Source: Norana najaformis (Eukaryota; Annelida; Clitellata; Crassiclitellata; Hormogastridae). From it: DNA of 64,000 bases. Under the pieces are notes generated by a model. That model was not told the DNA's origin. It worked only from the letters and a program-made list of their open reading frames with translations, and made no database searches. Below are positions 46,321 to 58,500 of this stretch, piece after piece. The stretch covers positions 1,827,501 through 1,891,500 of the forward strand of contig OZ029919.1 of NCBI GenBank assembly GCA_964023275.1, read 5' to 3'. The position numbers were made by a program, and so were the translations under genes. Numbering within the stretch: position 1 is the first letter of the stretch; every line of letters begins with the position of its first letter.

Positions 46321-48381
46321 TATACGTTAAAATTCATCATTTATGATGTCTCTTCAGCATTCAGTGTTATAACAATTATTATCATTATTAAATTGTTTTT
46401 CAATGTTATAACTGTATTCACAGACTATCCGTTGCCCTTCAAAAAAGACTCATCAGAGGAGCTCCCAACAAGACAATGCAAAACCATGATCAAATAGAAT
46501 GGTTTTCGAGCATTTACGAACCGAGGCAAAGAAATGCCAATGAGCTCATAACGTAGCTTGCTAGGCAACCTATTCAAGATAGTCACACTGACTACAGTGA
46601 AGCTTAATATAATATATATATATATATATATATATTTATGTAGAGCATATATGTAATGCATATTCAATTCAAGTTGTTAAAAAATTGACAGTAACGTGGA
46701 TCGTAAGTTGTTTCAACATCAAATGTTATTTATAAGGAAAGCTTACCCATTGATAAAGAACACACCAGATCCAAGAATACTTAATTCCAAAAGCACGCTT
46801 TTAAAGTCCGAATTCAAACTGAAATCATAGAAACCACACAGATAACCAACAAATTCTAAGACTTTTTGACTGTCAAGTTGCAAAGGCCAATTGGCTGACA
46901 GTTTAGTCAGCACGCAGCATCTATGATCACAATTTATGTTTTACTTAAAACTGAAGTTTTTTTGTCTTCACGATTATTACACGACTATATAATAAGTCCT
47001 GCGTGTTTTTTGGTTCACAAAATAAGATTAATTTGTTTTTGCAAGCCGGCGATATAATACATGTATTACGCTGCACAGTCGATAATGACGACGTCTAATC
47101 AGGCACTACAGAAGTCTGGCTCGAGGTAGTTATGCAGACAGCTTGTCGAAACAATGCGTATTATAGGTCAACCACTATCAGATCGTCATGCAGGAAATTC
47201 GAATTATACCTAATAAATTTTAAATTAAATTAACACAGAATAATCAAAGCCGTGATTAGCAAACTTATTTACAATCCGAACGTGACATCATTTTCTATGA
47301 ATAGGTTTTTCAAGGAACGAGAGCAGGCATTGAGCTATGTATAGAGGCGGCACATGACTGTCTCTCTGGTCAACGCATCACTTTTGTTAGTAGAGATATA
47401 GCCATTAAACTTATATTTACTATAATTACTATGTAGTCGTTGATCTTTCTTTAATTTAAACCAAATGCTACATTTCTTCAGCCCCGGGTAAAACCTACCT
47501 AATCTCTGTAATACTCCCAATTACTCTACTTATCTTCGTGAACTCTTTTTATCATCTAATCACCCCTTTACCCATTTATCCTCTTATCTCACTCGTGCCC
47601 ATCCCCAGAAACTACTATAACGATCAATATACTACACTGCACCAACACTCTGGGACGATATCCCTCCTGAATTCCGCAACTTCTTCCACCTTTTCCGTCG
47701 TTCACCCATCATCACCTGTATCAAGTCCCTTTTATATTGGCCAAAGGCTTATGGCAGGAATACCGATAACAGCTGTCCAACGGAAGCGGCAACCTCGCCT
47801 TGGTATACCAAAGCCATTCCCAATCCTCTAGTCTGCCTCACGTAACTCCCAAGTGGCACTTCAGCTAATACTTTCACCACTGATGGGTCGTGATGGCATA
47901 GCCTCAGCATGCATTCCTTTCTTATTGCTCAGTTTTCACCCCGACCACGATGCAGTGCAAGTCGGTCTTTATTTCTGCAAAAGCGCTATAAAATTATATT
48001 ATGACGCTGTATAAGTTATCTGATATTTATTTATCATTAAAATTCTTCGGTACAATACACAACAAAGTGAAATTGTTTGCGCAGAGCAAAATTCGGCTTT
48101 GCTTACTTACGGTTATTCTGTTTGGATTTCCCAAGTACTTTTTATACGATCCCGTGATTTTATTAGCGGAAGTAGGTATTAAGTGGCCAGAAAATGATGA
48201 AAAAACAAAAAAGGATCCGAAGGAACTTCTGCGTTTATCCGAATTATTAGTAATTAACGTTGGCATTTCTTATGAAAGTTAGTTGCTGTAATCTCACTAA
48301 AAGACTTGACCGAGATAAAAATATCACGCCTTGTCCAACATTGTCAATTTGTTTTTGGTGACACCCACCATCGCCGACAAA
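46321..48381. promoter_or_regulatory. Divergent intergenic region between RAP1GDS1 and G-alpha-12/13
   Basis: About 2.06 kb separates the two start codons, so both promoters and 5' UTRs must lie here unless upstream noncoding exons exist. No obvious CpG cluster or TATA box can be assigned. An AT run sits at 46608-46635 and a LINE remnant occupies about 47530-48000, leaving roughly 46640-47530 as the most likely shared regulatory DNA. Confidence 0.45.
47530..48005 (+). mobile_element. Degenerate LINE ORF2 3' remnant
   Basis: About 47637-47760 reads APTLWDDIPPEFRNFFHLF and then IKSLLYWPKA across frames, followed downstream by aaaagcgctataaaattata. It lies between the two divergent genes. Confidence 0.55.
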
Positions 48382-48849
48382 ATGGCGAACCTGACGGCAA
48401 CGTTCAGCTGTTGTTTTTCGGGGGATGATAAGGGCGGGCTGGTTCGTAGTAAGCTGATCGACAGACAACTGGCGAAGGATAAAGATCGAATGAGACGGAC
48501 TCAGAAGGTCCTGCTGTTGGGATCTGGAGAAAGCGGCAAGAGTACCTTTCTGAAACAAATGCGCATAATAAACGGGAAGAATTTCGAGACGGAGGAACTG
48601 AAAGTGTTCAAGCTGATCATTTACGGGAATATAATTAAGGGAATGAAGGTTTTGATCGATGCTCGAGACAAACTCGAGTTGCCTTTCGAAAGTCCTGCCA
48701 GCATTCAGCGAGCCAACTTCGTGTTCGGCTATGATAATAACATCAAGTTGGAGGAGCCAGTCTTTATGCAGTACGTTCCAGCAATGATGGAACTGTGGAA
48801 AGACAGAGGCATACAAGAGGCGTTCGACAGACGCAGAGAATTTCAGCTG
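48382..48849 (+). CDS. GNA12: G-alpha-12/13 exon 1 (start codon, P-loop)
   Basis: Starts [18 protein letters not shown]; the P-loop is in [20 protein letters not shown] and the exon ends DRRREFQL before donor ctg|gtaggt, phase 0. The ATG at 48382 was chosen because upstream in-frame sequence has no other ATG near the conserved N-terminus. Similarity starts at the acylation cysteines. Confidence 0.95.
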
Positions 48850-51800
48850 GTAGGTCCTGATGTGCTTCTACAAAAGTTTTGAATAATTTCTTTTTACACT
48901 GTTGAAACCTTTTTGTCGCATATGGTGCGGTGATGATTTTTCATTCCACTTGGTTTCAATTAGTGTGTTATTTATGGTGGGGACTACTTCCCATTGCAGG
49001 TACTTATTCCCATGCAGTTAACTCTTTCTTGCCGCTTCTGTCAACCACAGATTGCAGCATGGTTTCAAGCAATTCAGAAGTATAACGGCAAGGACTTTTA
49101 CCTTTTACTGTTAAGTCATGTTACCCACTGATGTCATTTTCCTGGATAGCTGTTGTAATGACTGCCTTAAGCCAGAAGATCTATAATTTCACGAAGGCAT
49201 CTTCAAGCTCTTGGAGACGTTTTGAAAAATTGCAGGTGCACTTCATGTCCAATGCAAATACATTCGGAGCGCATTGCCAGCAGCTGAGGAACCCACAACA
49301 AGTGCACCTGAGTCACTCAGAGTATACTCGGAGAACTCTTGATGCTAACTTTGAGCTGACAGTGTAGAGCCAAGTCTGAGTTACACATCAATCTAACGCA
49401 AGTGTGCCAGTGTAATAAGATGATTTATATAGCGCCATAGCATGGCTGAGACTGAGGAAAGGGCACTGTACATGAGTACTTCTAAGGTTCTGTATAGTTG
49501 GTCAGAGTGCTTTTAAGAGGTGCTTAGAGGGCGCTATATAAATATCTGTGTACATCACATTACACTGCATTATATTACATTACAAGCACAAGTAAATGTT
49601 GTGCACATGAGCAGTTGTTATGGATGAATGTTAACAGACTGATGGAACTTAATTTTCCTCAATAATTATTAGTTGTTATTTATTATTCCTCCTAACTGAT
49701 TATAAGCAGGTTGAAGGCTTGAGGCCTGTATCATATCATTTACCGCTAATCTATTAGGTGTGTGCAGGTTTGTAGCTTGCCCTTGCAAGAACTTGATCAC
49801 AGTTAGCAAATTTTGTAATTGTAATTGTAATCACAAATTTATATACCACTACTTGAAGAGAAGCTGATCATAGACGCTTCCAACCTGACAGCTCAAAGCC
49901 ACAATCAAATAAAATAGATTTCAAGCGCTAACGGAAAAGAGTTAAGGCACTCAAATGTAACGTAACAAATGTAATGCATCGTAATTAGACATTTATATAG
50001 TGCCTTCTCATGTGCAGGCAGTGTTACAAAGTTACTAGTCAGCTTTGGTTTTGTAGCTGGTTTAAAATCTGCAAAATCATGTTTCATGTGGAAACGTGTC
50101 ATGAATGCCAAAATGTAAAATCTGTAATGGATTGTAACCTGTAACGCAGTGTAATTTCTAATGTGTCTCAATCTGTAACATGATATTATTCATCTGTAAC
50201 ATAATGTAATGTGTTGTGTATTGAAATTGTAATATTGTAATCTGTAACACAATGTAATATGTAAAGTTGTAATCCATAATTTATTGTAATCTCTAACATA
50301 GTGCACATGTAGTTTGTCATGTACTCTAGTCTGTAGCGTAATTTAATTTTTAACGCAGTGTAGGCGAAGTCTTGTGTTTCTCTGTCACGATAATTTGCTT
50401 GTCAGGCAGCAGGAAGCTTCTCAGGGAAGCAGTTGACAAAATCCCCTCCAATCAGATGGCTGTCCGTGTGGTTAGAAACCGAGGCCAGGCATCGCCTAAT
50501 CTCGCCTATGATTTACGGACTGTGTGCATTATGAGTGCTTTAATGACTAAATAAATAAACAAATAAATAGCAGTTGTCTGTATTTGTCATCTGTGTAGTT
50601 AATTGGCCACATGTGCTCCTGATTTAGGAGCTGACCAGTGTGTTCAGGAGTTAGAAGTTGACCAATGTGTTCCACAGTTAGAAGCTGACCAGTTAGAAGC
50701 TGACCAGCGTGTTCCACAGTTAGAAGCTGACCAATTTGTTCCACACTTAGAAGCTGACCAGTTAGAAGCTGACCAGCGTGTTCCACAGTTAGAAGCTGAC
50801 CAGTTTGAAACTGACCAATTTGTTCCACAGTTAGAAGCTGACCAATTTGTTCCACAGTTAGAAGCTGACCATTTAGAAGCTGACCAATGTGTTCCACAGT
50901 TAGAAGCTGACCAGTTTGTTCCACAGTTAGAAGCTGACCAGTTAGAAGCTGACCAATGTGTTCCACAGTTGGCTGACCAGTTAGAAGCTGACCACATTGG
51001 AAGACCTTTGTGACATTTTGGAAGTGTGCCAATGCAGCATTTTGGAATAGCTTTCTAAAAGGGGCATGATGGATGGAATAGTGGTTTGCATGCTGGACCG
51101 TTATTTGCAGAGTTTGGGGCTGTAGTTCCTGTCAGGACAGAAGGGTATTGCATGATCCTAAATTTAGGGCCACATATCTGCTAAATCTTTGCGTCACGAC
51201 CGAAGGTGTAAGAGTTATTCTCTTTTCATGCATGTTGAGAGTGCAACGTTGTGCTGTTTGGTGGTTGGGCCATCTGCCTGGAATGGCCTCCCTCTGGATC
51301 TGTTTGTCTTTCTGGCCAGGGATGCTTCACGTACCTTTCATCAACGCTTGAAAGCTGTTTGCTTTCACCAGAACTGGGCTAGGAGCACCTCTGAGTAGGG
51401 ATCTTGAATGGGCGCTACATAAATGCTATAACTGAACGAACGAGTGAATGAATGAATGAATAATTTGTAGTAGTTAAGTTGACTGAGGTTCAAATCTGCT
51501 GCTCCTTGATTTGTTTGTCTGCACTGATGACTTAATATTTTTGTGTGTGGTGTTTTTACAGGGAGAATCTATAAAGTATTATTTGGACAATTTAGAAAGA
51601 ATTGGCCAAATGGTAAGAAAATTAAATTTCAGAGAATTAACTTGTTTTTTTAGTAAATAAGATAATGATCTATGTGTTTTTAGTGAACAAGGTAACGGTT
51701 ATGGTTTTTCGGACAGAGCTTGTCAGCCAGCAATAGCAAGCTGCACTAAAATTACTGTATAATGAATTCCTGTTGTAATGTAGTACATGTGATGATGTAA

Positions 51801-54496
51801 TTTGGAGCTGACTCTGAGACCATTTAGAAAATTCTCAGTGTGGCTGAAGAAATTGATGACTCGCAAACTGGAGATAAGTTGCTTGCAGTTGTATCCAATT
51901 TACTTTACGTAATCTAATATAATCTTGTCTTATATGAGGAAAATTGACAACTCATAAGCTGGTGACGAGTTTGCTGTCATAACACATAGGACATGATTCA
52001 GTGATTGTCTGAAAGAGAAAGGATGTCATCACCTAGACAGAGCCAGTCAAAAACAAAAAGACCTAGAAACAAGAATGTAAAACCAGTTTATGCACTGCTC
52101 TGTCCTATTCAGTATGACGATACGGCTCCAAAATGTGATGAAGTCAGCCTTAGAAACTGTGCTTGCATTACAAAAAACCTGATTGTAGCAATGCCATTAC
52201 GTCAAAAACTCGTGCTGTAATTAGGCTTGCGTGGAACTCGGATGTATGCAACTGAGACTTTGGAATTTGCAACAGTTTTATAGGCGCAGTGATTTGTTCT
52301 GTGAATTTTGAGCCGGGTTTGGAATTGGGCTAAATGCTTTGGGATTTTGGTGCCAGAGAAAATGCAACAACAGGCTGTTGCTATCACGAGGGCACGAGCT
52401 GTGCCTGCACAGACGTGATAAGGCCTCAGATATTTAGATTTAGGCTGAAGCTTTGTTTATCTTTGTTGGAAATTTATGCAGTCGAAAACTGGTCCAGGTG
52501 CTGGTTCAGGAATCCTGTGTGGTCAGTAAAAACTAAGCCTGTCCGAGTTCCCTATTGGTGTCAGTTCTCTGTCTCGGAATTTTAGCAATTTTTCTCCTGA
52601 GTCTGAACTGACAATGATGCGAAGAAATTTTAGATGTTGAAATAATTGGTTTGGCAGTCGATGTGCTCTGCTTCTGCTGCCTATGGAGATATGCAGGTGC
52701 TGTGCTAACAAATTCAACTTGAGCCCATCATGGTTTCTTCTTCCTTTTGGACCGTCCTCAAGTTTTCTGCTGCACATATGTACTGTTTTGCTGCATTCTT
52801 CTCAGCATACAATTTCAACCTACTTTAAGTTTCATCTGTTTAGAACTGATTTGACTCAGTTAGCTGGCAGCTGGTGCCCTGCTTTGAGAGCTCCTTAAAA
52901 GGCATTGTATTAATTGTCTCTTGAGGCATACCTACGGTACGTATGACACACATGAAAGCCCTGTTGCTGTGCCTGATAATCTCATCCTGCTAGGTTTTTT
53001 AAATTTTCTGTTTGACCTGAATGATTCTGGACGTGGTTTGCGTGTGGAGTTTTTTGTTTTTGTTGTGGTTAGTTAGAGTGGTTTTATAGAAGACATTAGG
53101 TTAGGTTAGCAAAAACCTGTTTATATTCTCCTGTCAAGATGTTCCTGGGGCAGCTACACATCTGATCCCATCTCATGTAATCTAATGCCGTTTATGGGGC
53201 ACCATTTTTGCAATGCCCAAGGCATCTATCAATTGATGCTTCAAGTGAAATGTTGGTCAGAAATCCTAGTTTATGGGGCACAGTAGCTGATTGGACAGAT
53301 TGCTTGGCTTGTAACACGGAGAGTATGGGTTCGAACCTCCCCGAGTTGGTTACTCTGTCAAGACCTTGATCAAGTCTTTCACTCATAATTGCTCAGCGCC
53401 TTCGACTGATGCTTAGTCATTAGATAGTGGAGCTTAATAAATGCAGAAATAATAATAGTAACCTGTTGGAGAGGTTCAGTCAAAATCTGGGTTGTAGCAA
53501 GGCGCAAGATCAAAGCTGATCTGTATCTGTTTCCTAGGTAGCTGGGGAAGTATCGTCAGACACTTCATACTTCCTGTTCAAATGTCATGTGACAGGGACA
53601 CTGATTTCGCTATTCGGTTACCGTAAGCGGCATGTGAGAGATGCAATATTATATCCTTATGGAGTGGGTGCCATGGCAGTTTAATGCAAGGTTATCTGTA
53701 GTCTGTTGCTTAGCATGCAGGTCAGTCAACCCAGATGTTTGGGGTTCAAATCCCAGCTTTGACTGAAAGGTATTTAAAGATTCATTAGTGAATTGAGCTA
53801 TAAAATGAATGAGTACATCAGCTGTACTCTAACAGTGGCTGCTGATTCTGTGCATCAGTTGAGCAGATACACTGACTGATTTTCTTACAAACTGTTCCGT
53901 ATTAGAATTGTCTCGTTGCTTTGTAGAACTATATTCCGAACACACTCGACATCTTGCACTCGCGAAAGGCAACCAAGAGCATAACCGAACACGAGTTCTG
54001 CATCGAGAGTGTTCCGTTTCGATTCATTGACGTCGGCGGCCAGCGCTCCCAGAGACAGAAATGGTACCAGTGTTTCGACGAGGTGACGTCGATCCTCTTC
54101 CTTGTGTCGTCGAGCGAGTTTGATCAAGTCCTGTACGAAGATCGGAAGACGAATCGCCTGATCGAGTCATGTGACATATTTGAAGCGATCGTCAACAACA
54201 AAGCATTTACGACCGTCTCGATCATTCTTTTTCTTAACAAGACTGACCTGCTCGAAGAGAAGATCAAGGATGTTAGCATCAGTGACTATTTCAGTCAGTT
54301 TGCTGGCGATCCCCACAAACTTTCGGACGTGCAGATGTTCGAGCTCGATCTTCTTGATCAGCGACGCCGTGATCGATCGCTTCCGCTTTTCAGTCACTTC
54401 ACGACGGCGATCGACACAGAGAATATCAAGTTTGTGTTTCGAGCCGTCAGGGAGACGATCCTACACAAGAACTTGAACTCGATTATGCTGCAGTGA
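48382..54496 (+). CDS. GNA12: Heterotrimeric G-protein alpha subunit, G12/13 class, whole gene (3 coding exons)
   Basis: G-alpha-12/13 subunits couple GPCRs to RhoA through RGS-homology RhoGEFs at the plasma membrane; the fly relative is concertina. Exons 48382-48849, 51562-51612 and 53927-54496, all phase 0, give 362 aa (human GNA13 377, GNA12 381). Motifs: Cys10-Cys11 near the N-terminus as likely palmitoylation sites (no Gly2, so not myristoylated), P-loop GSGESGKST at 47-55, switch I Arg186 and Thr189, switch II DVGGQRS with catalytic Gln212, NKTD at 277-280, TTAIDT at 332-337, and C-terminal IMLQ as in GNA12. RKATK in switch I and SQRQKW after switch II are closer to vertebrate GNA12 than GNA13, but one invertebrate gene usually represents both. 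Unusual: Ser48 where Ala is usual, and TKSI where family members have TKGI. Confidence 0.95.
50636..50995 (+). repeat. Composite minisatellite in G-alpha intron 1
   Basis: Built from a 15-bp module (agttagaagctgacc) and a module with gtgttccac, arranged in varying order over 360 bp. All units are multiples of 3, so several frames on both strands stay open. Confidence 0.85.
51190..51440 (+). mobile_element. LINE ORF2 3' remnant
   Basis: Reads [19 protein letters not shown] then [12 protein letters not shown], with the tail gggcgctacataaatgctat, in G-alpha intron 1. Confidence 0.55.
51562..51612 (+). CDS. GNA12: G-alpha-12/13 exon 2 (51 bp)
   Basis: Seventeen codons, [17 protein letters not shown], matching GESVKYFLDNLDKLGEP of GNA13. 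Acceptor tttttacag, donor atg|gtaaga, phase 0 at both ends. Confidence 0.95.
52690..52915 (+). mobile_element. Weak LINE 3' remnant
   Basis: One frame ends [18 protein letters not shown], similar to the FKxHLF end of ORF2, followed by a ccttaaaaggcattgtatta tail. Diverged. Confidence 0.35.
53273..53458 (+). mobile_element. tRNA-headed SINE (family G)
   Basis: Head: gcacagtagctgattggaca, then a perfect B box gggttcgaacctcc at about 53330. Body: tcagcgccttcgactgatgc. Tail: gtggagcttaataaatgcag. Reverse copies at about 31874-32048 and 43142-43305. Confidence 0.65.
53690..53765 (+). mobile_element. tRNA-like SINE head
   Basis: Contains gttgcttagcatgcaggtca and the B box ggggttcaaatcccag. No acceptor-stem pairing is apparent. 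In G-alpha intron 2, about 160 bases upstream of exon 3. Confidence 0.45.
53927..54496 (+). CDS. GNA12: G-alpha-12/13 exon 3 (switch regions, stop)
   Basis: Starts [20 protein letters not shown]. It contains [34 protein letters not shown] and [14 protein letters not shown], and ends LNSIMLQ, TGA. Acceptor ttgtag. The 190 codons include the stop. Confidence 0.96.
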   Translation, partial: NYIPNTLDILHSRKATKSITEHEFCIESVPFRFIDVGGQRSQRQKWYQCFDEVTSILFLVSSSEFDQVLYEDRKTNRLIESCDIFEAIVNNKAFTTVSIILFLNKTDLLEEKIKDVSISDYFSQFAGDPHKLSDVQMFELDLLDQRRRDRSLPLFSHFTTAIDTENIKFVFRAVRETILHKNLNSIMLQ

Positions 54497-55235
54497 TGGC
54501 CGCGTTTCCAGGCCAGCTTCTGTCTGTCTGTCTTCCACTTTTGATGCTTCGGTGGAACGTCTGCGTAATAGGTCCGTGTTGATCATTTGGGCTCGATCGT
54601 AAGTTTGTAGTATCGTGGTAATCATGTGACATCTCCAGCTGAGACGTGTGGATGTGAAATTTTGTGCTGCAGTGATTGGCTTGAAATATTTAGGTTCTTT
54701 TAAGCCTCTTTTTGGGTGAATGCTGACCAAATGAATTGCGGGTAAAGTGTCGGTGTTTCAGACCGGTGTCCTGGCTTTGAGTCGGGGTGCAAAATTGATA
54801 GGTCATTGAGGAGCCATGCAACCATTGTGGAAATCTGATCATCAAACATCTACAGCGTTGTTGTAATAATTCACTACGCATGGATAGGTGGCTTGTTGTT
54901 TAGCTCGGAGTGCTATAGTTCTATGTGTGCTTCAGTCAGAGTATCCTTCAAGCCTAGAGCTGAGCAGCTGAGGGCTGCTGCTGTAGAACAAGCGGGAAAA
55001 AAGCACAAAAAACAACTTGCTGTACGTGAACTTACCCGAGATGCTTACGTGACTTGACAGATTTTCCAAAGCTTAGCCTGGACAATGTCTCAGAAATTCC
55101 GGCATCTCTAACATTGTCCAAGTTCATGTTCCTTTGACCTATCTGTTGTCGGGATATCGAGGAACGCACACAAAGTGAGCTAGCGTGTTGAGCCTGTTTA
55201 GATCATTTACTGTCTGTGGAACACCATGTAATATA

Positions 55236-55505
55236 GTGCACACTCGGTCTTCCATGCTTCTGAGGAGTTTCCATGGTGCACACTCAGTCCTCCATGCTTC
55301 TGAGGAGTTTCCATGGTGCACACTCAGCCTCCATGCTTCTGAGGAGTTTCCATGGTGCACACTCAGTCCTCCATGCTTCTGAGGAGTTTCCATGGTGCAC
55401 ACTCAGCCTCCATGCTTCTGAGGAGTTTCCATGGTGCATACTCAGCCCTCCATGCTTCTGAGGAGTTTCCATAGTGCACACTCAGCCTTCCATGTTTCTG
55501 CGGAG
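55236..55505 (+). repeat. 38-40-bp tandem repeat, about 7 copies, in the G-alpha 3' region
   Basis: Unit gtgcacactcagtcctccat then gcttctgaggagtttccatg. Two length classes (40 and 38 bases) alternate. Frames open on both strands are by-products. Confidence 0.88.
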
Positions 55506-58500
55506 TTTCCTTAGAGATGTATAAACAAGCATTTTGCCAGTACTTTTTAACTTTTCAAATCAGCCATTTTTGACGAAACAGAATCTATTTTGTGTGTAAT
55601 TTGTCCTTGAGAAGCTGGCACACAGGTTTTTGAAGCTCATGAGGCTCCAGTAGAGTGTTTTAATGCATGCAGTGGCTTTACCGTATGCGTTATTGGTGCC
55701 TTTGATTCCTAGAAGCAATGTAGTTAAAAGCCACATATAGGTTTGCTGTTGAAACTGTTTTTCTTCGTTCAAGCATTTAATGTCTATTTACAAGTGTAGT
55801 CTGCGTTTATGCGTACTCGGCAGACCAATTTGCTCCTTCAGTGCTTGTGAATTGAATCTGCTTATCAAGTTCTATGTTAAGTCTTATGAATCTGCGTTGA
55901 AATGTACTCTATGAAATTTTACATCTGTAAAATGAATCTGCAGTTGTGTTTACTCAGCGTAGTTTACCAATATATTGAAAATGGATATTATCGAAATGAA
56001 TTGAGTGCTGTGTTCAATGGAGGTCATACAGTTTCTAAAGATTTCTGGTTTAGTGTTAAACTGAATCTGTTAGGGTTGGGGTATATGTATAACCCAAACT
56101 GCACGTTGCTTAGGAGATTGGAAAGAGTTTCGGCTGTAATTCTTCCAAACCAGTGATTCTGTGATCTGGTTTTTTAAACATAAAGTTGTGTTACTTCCGT
56201 AATAGTCTAAATTTCTAAGTTGTGTAATTTTTATGAAGTTGATTCATTTCTGATTTGCTAGACTGCTTAACCACCCGTGGTCGTGGTGGTAACTAGCTGT
56301 GTGGATGTTGAAATTATTTCCGACAATCGGAGTTTTGTGATCTGTGTTGAATTGAACGATTTTTTAAAGAGATAATGGATTCTGCTGCCGTTTTGTACCT
56401 CGAATTCTGTACTCATTTGTCTCTTCATCTTCCTGTGATTGTTGTTGTTTTTTGTTTAATATGTTGTATTTTTCCAGTTCTTAAGCCATGATTGGCTTTC
56501 TGTCGTATTAAGTGGTTTTGGGATGTTTTCGTCAGGGAAGAATAGAGGCCCAGACCATTCAGGCTCTGATGGGCGGCCTTTTACAGATTGTGAAAGGTTT
56601 TGATTGGCTTCCTCTTAAAGGTTTTGAGGGATTTATCTTGACGGATTTTGAGTAGGCATCTCCTTACAGAATGTGGAGGATTTTCCTTTTAAAGACTTTG
56701 AGTGATTTGTTAAAAAAAACTGATTTCGAGGGCTGTCTTCTTAAGAGATGTTGAGGGGTGAAACCCTTGTGTTGTCTCAAGAAACTGATTCTTTATACCT
56801 TTGTCGTTTTAGAAGAGTGTTCTGACTCGTTTTTGGACGTTTTGATACCATCTCTTTAAGGCTTTTTCCCGACGAGAGATATGAGAATGCAGTTATTTTG
56901 ATGCAGCTTGTAATGATAAAATGTTGTTTTCTGTCGCTTAGCGTCTAAACTGTCGTCATTCCTTTGTTTTTTGTGCCCTCTTTGGACAGTTATGTACATC
57001 TTACATAGTGGTTATTAACCCTTTTTAGCTAGAGATTTAATACCAGTGTGTTTGTTTGAACCCCGCTGATGCTAAGTTGGTTCGTCTTGTCATGTTTTGT
57101 CATTGTTTGATTGTTGTAGCACGGTAGAGCACACTCGTATATTTTGTCATGTGCTATGCTATAAGATAGCACAGTGTAGCATTTTTGTGTTGAAAACATT
57201 TGGTAGTTTTGAGACATACATCTGTGGGTCAAGGTTCGAGTCCACGTTACAAATCTACAAGTACAGAATTAAGTGATTTTAAGTCTTGTTACTTGCTTTG
57301 TTGTTGCAGAATAATGATTTAATCTTTTGCTGATCATTATCATATAAAATGATAACCAGTAACATCATTGATGTTGCCATGACTACTGAAGGCAGGGTGC
57401 GATTTGTGGTTGGAAGCACTTTGTGTGCATTCGTGTAGTTGTGCATTTATATTGCACCTTTTAAAGAACCTATCAAAAGCACTGAACATGGCCATCTGAG
57501 GGATCTTAGATGGTAAGCGAAGTTAATGAGCTGAGTTGGGGGAAATGGTACATATGGGAACAGTGGGAAGGGGAAGATCTGTGGGGACTGAATGGGGATG
57601 GATTGAATGGGGAAATGGATTCCAGTGTTTGGTTGGCCCTGAACGAGTGGTCGAGCAGTTCCCCTTTCTACGAATTGCACCTTGCTGGAAGTTTTGGCCT
57701 GTCTTCTGAACGTTGGCCATTGGATGAACTGGTTGAATGGTTTGGTTGGATGAAAGGTTTAGTTGAAGTGTTCAGGTGCAGGTCTAGCTGTTGTCATCAG
57801 TCTTGCAAGGATGTTGTGATTCAATTTTCAAAGCATAAAATTGTTGTGGTTTGTTTATTATTTCTGTAGGATCTGTCGAGGAGCTTTTGGCTAGTGTGTT
57901 TTTTTTTGATGAGTGTCAGAATTATGCATATTTTGAACTTGCAAAGGGGTTACGTATTGTTCTTGGTTAACTTGCAAAGTTAACAAAGGACTGTTTCGTT
58001 TGTTGTTGAAAGAGGTTTTATAATGTCACGTTTTAATTTCTTATTGGTGACGGGTTATGAAGGTTTCAAGTTCTGCTTGCAGTTTCTGCTTCCGGCTGTT
58101 ACACAGCAAAATTCTTTAACCTTCGTTAAGACTGCATATCTGACTACCTGGCATTGTATTTCTGCTGAAATTGTGCATAATCTTAGACTTGCATTCAGGC
58201 TATGCTTGCGTGATTAGATTTTAGTGCACAATTCCCTGCGTCAGTGTCTAGTCTGTCGTTTATCAGCTGCAAGTGTTAATTTTGTAAAACTATATGTTTA
58301 ATAAATGCTTGTAGATTGTATGTTGACGAAAGAGAAAGCAAACGAAATGTTTTGTAAGTCTGGAAGAACGAAAGAATTATAAAGAAAACGAATTCCTTAG
58401 ATCTGTCTGACTCTGGGGAGCTGACCTGCTGGGGAATTTTTTGTAGCACTAACTACGTCTGAAGCACTTTCTGCGTTGCGTAAAGAATTGATGTACGCTT

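Larger units (their letters stand above)
48850..51561 (+). other. G-alpha-12/13 intron 1, contents
   Basis: Contains element tails near 49430-49550 and 49960-50030, a TGTAAT-rich region (50100-50350), the composite minisatellite (50636-50995), a tRNA-like stretch (about 51066-51145) and a LINE remnant (51190-51440). No further exon is needed between REFQL and GESIKY. Confidence 0.7.
51613..53926 (+). other. G-alpha-12/13 intron 2, contents
   Basis: Mostly ordinary-complexity sequence with a weak LINE remnant (52690-52915), a family B fragment (53176-53265) and two tRNA-like SINEs (53273-53458, 53690-53765). No exon is seen. Confidence 0.7.

Noticed and set aside
48331..48381. Upstream in-frame extension of the G-alpha protein (17 codons)
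   Set aside because: The extension starts with TTG, not ATG. Similarity and the expected N-terminal cysteines begin after the ATG at 48382.
53690..53765. Possible functional tRNA gene
   Set aside because: The B box is good, but no matching acceptor or anticodon stems could be folded; SINE head more likely.
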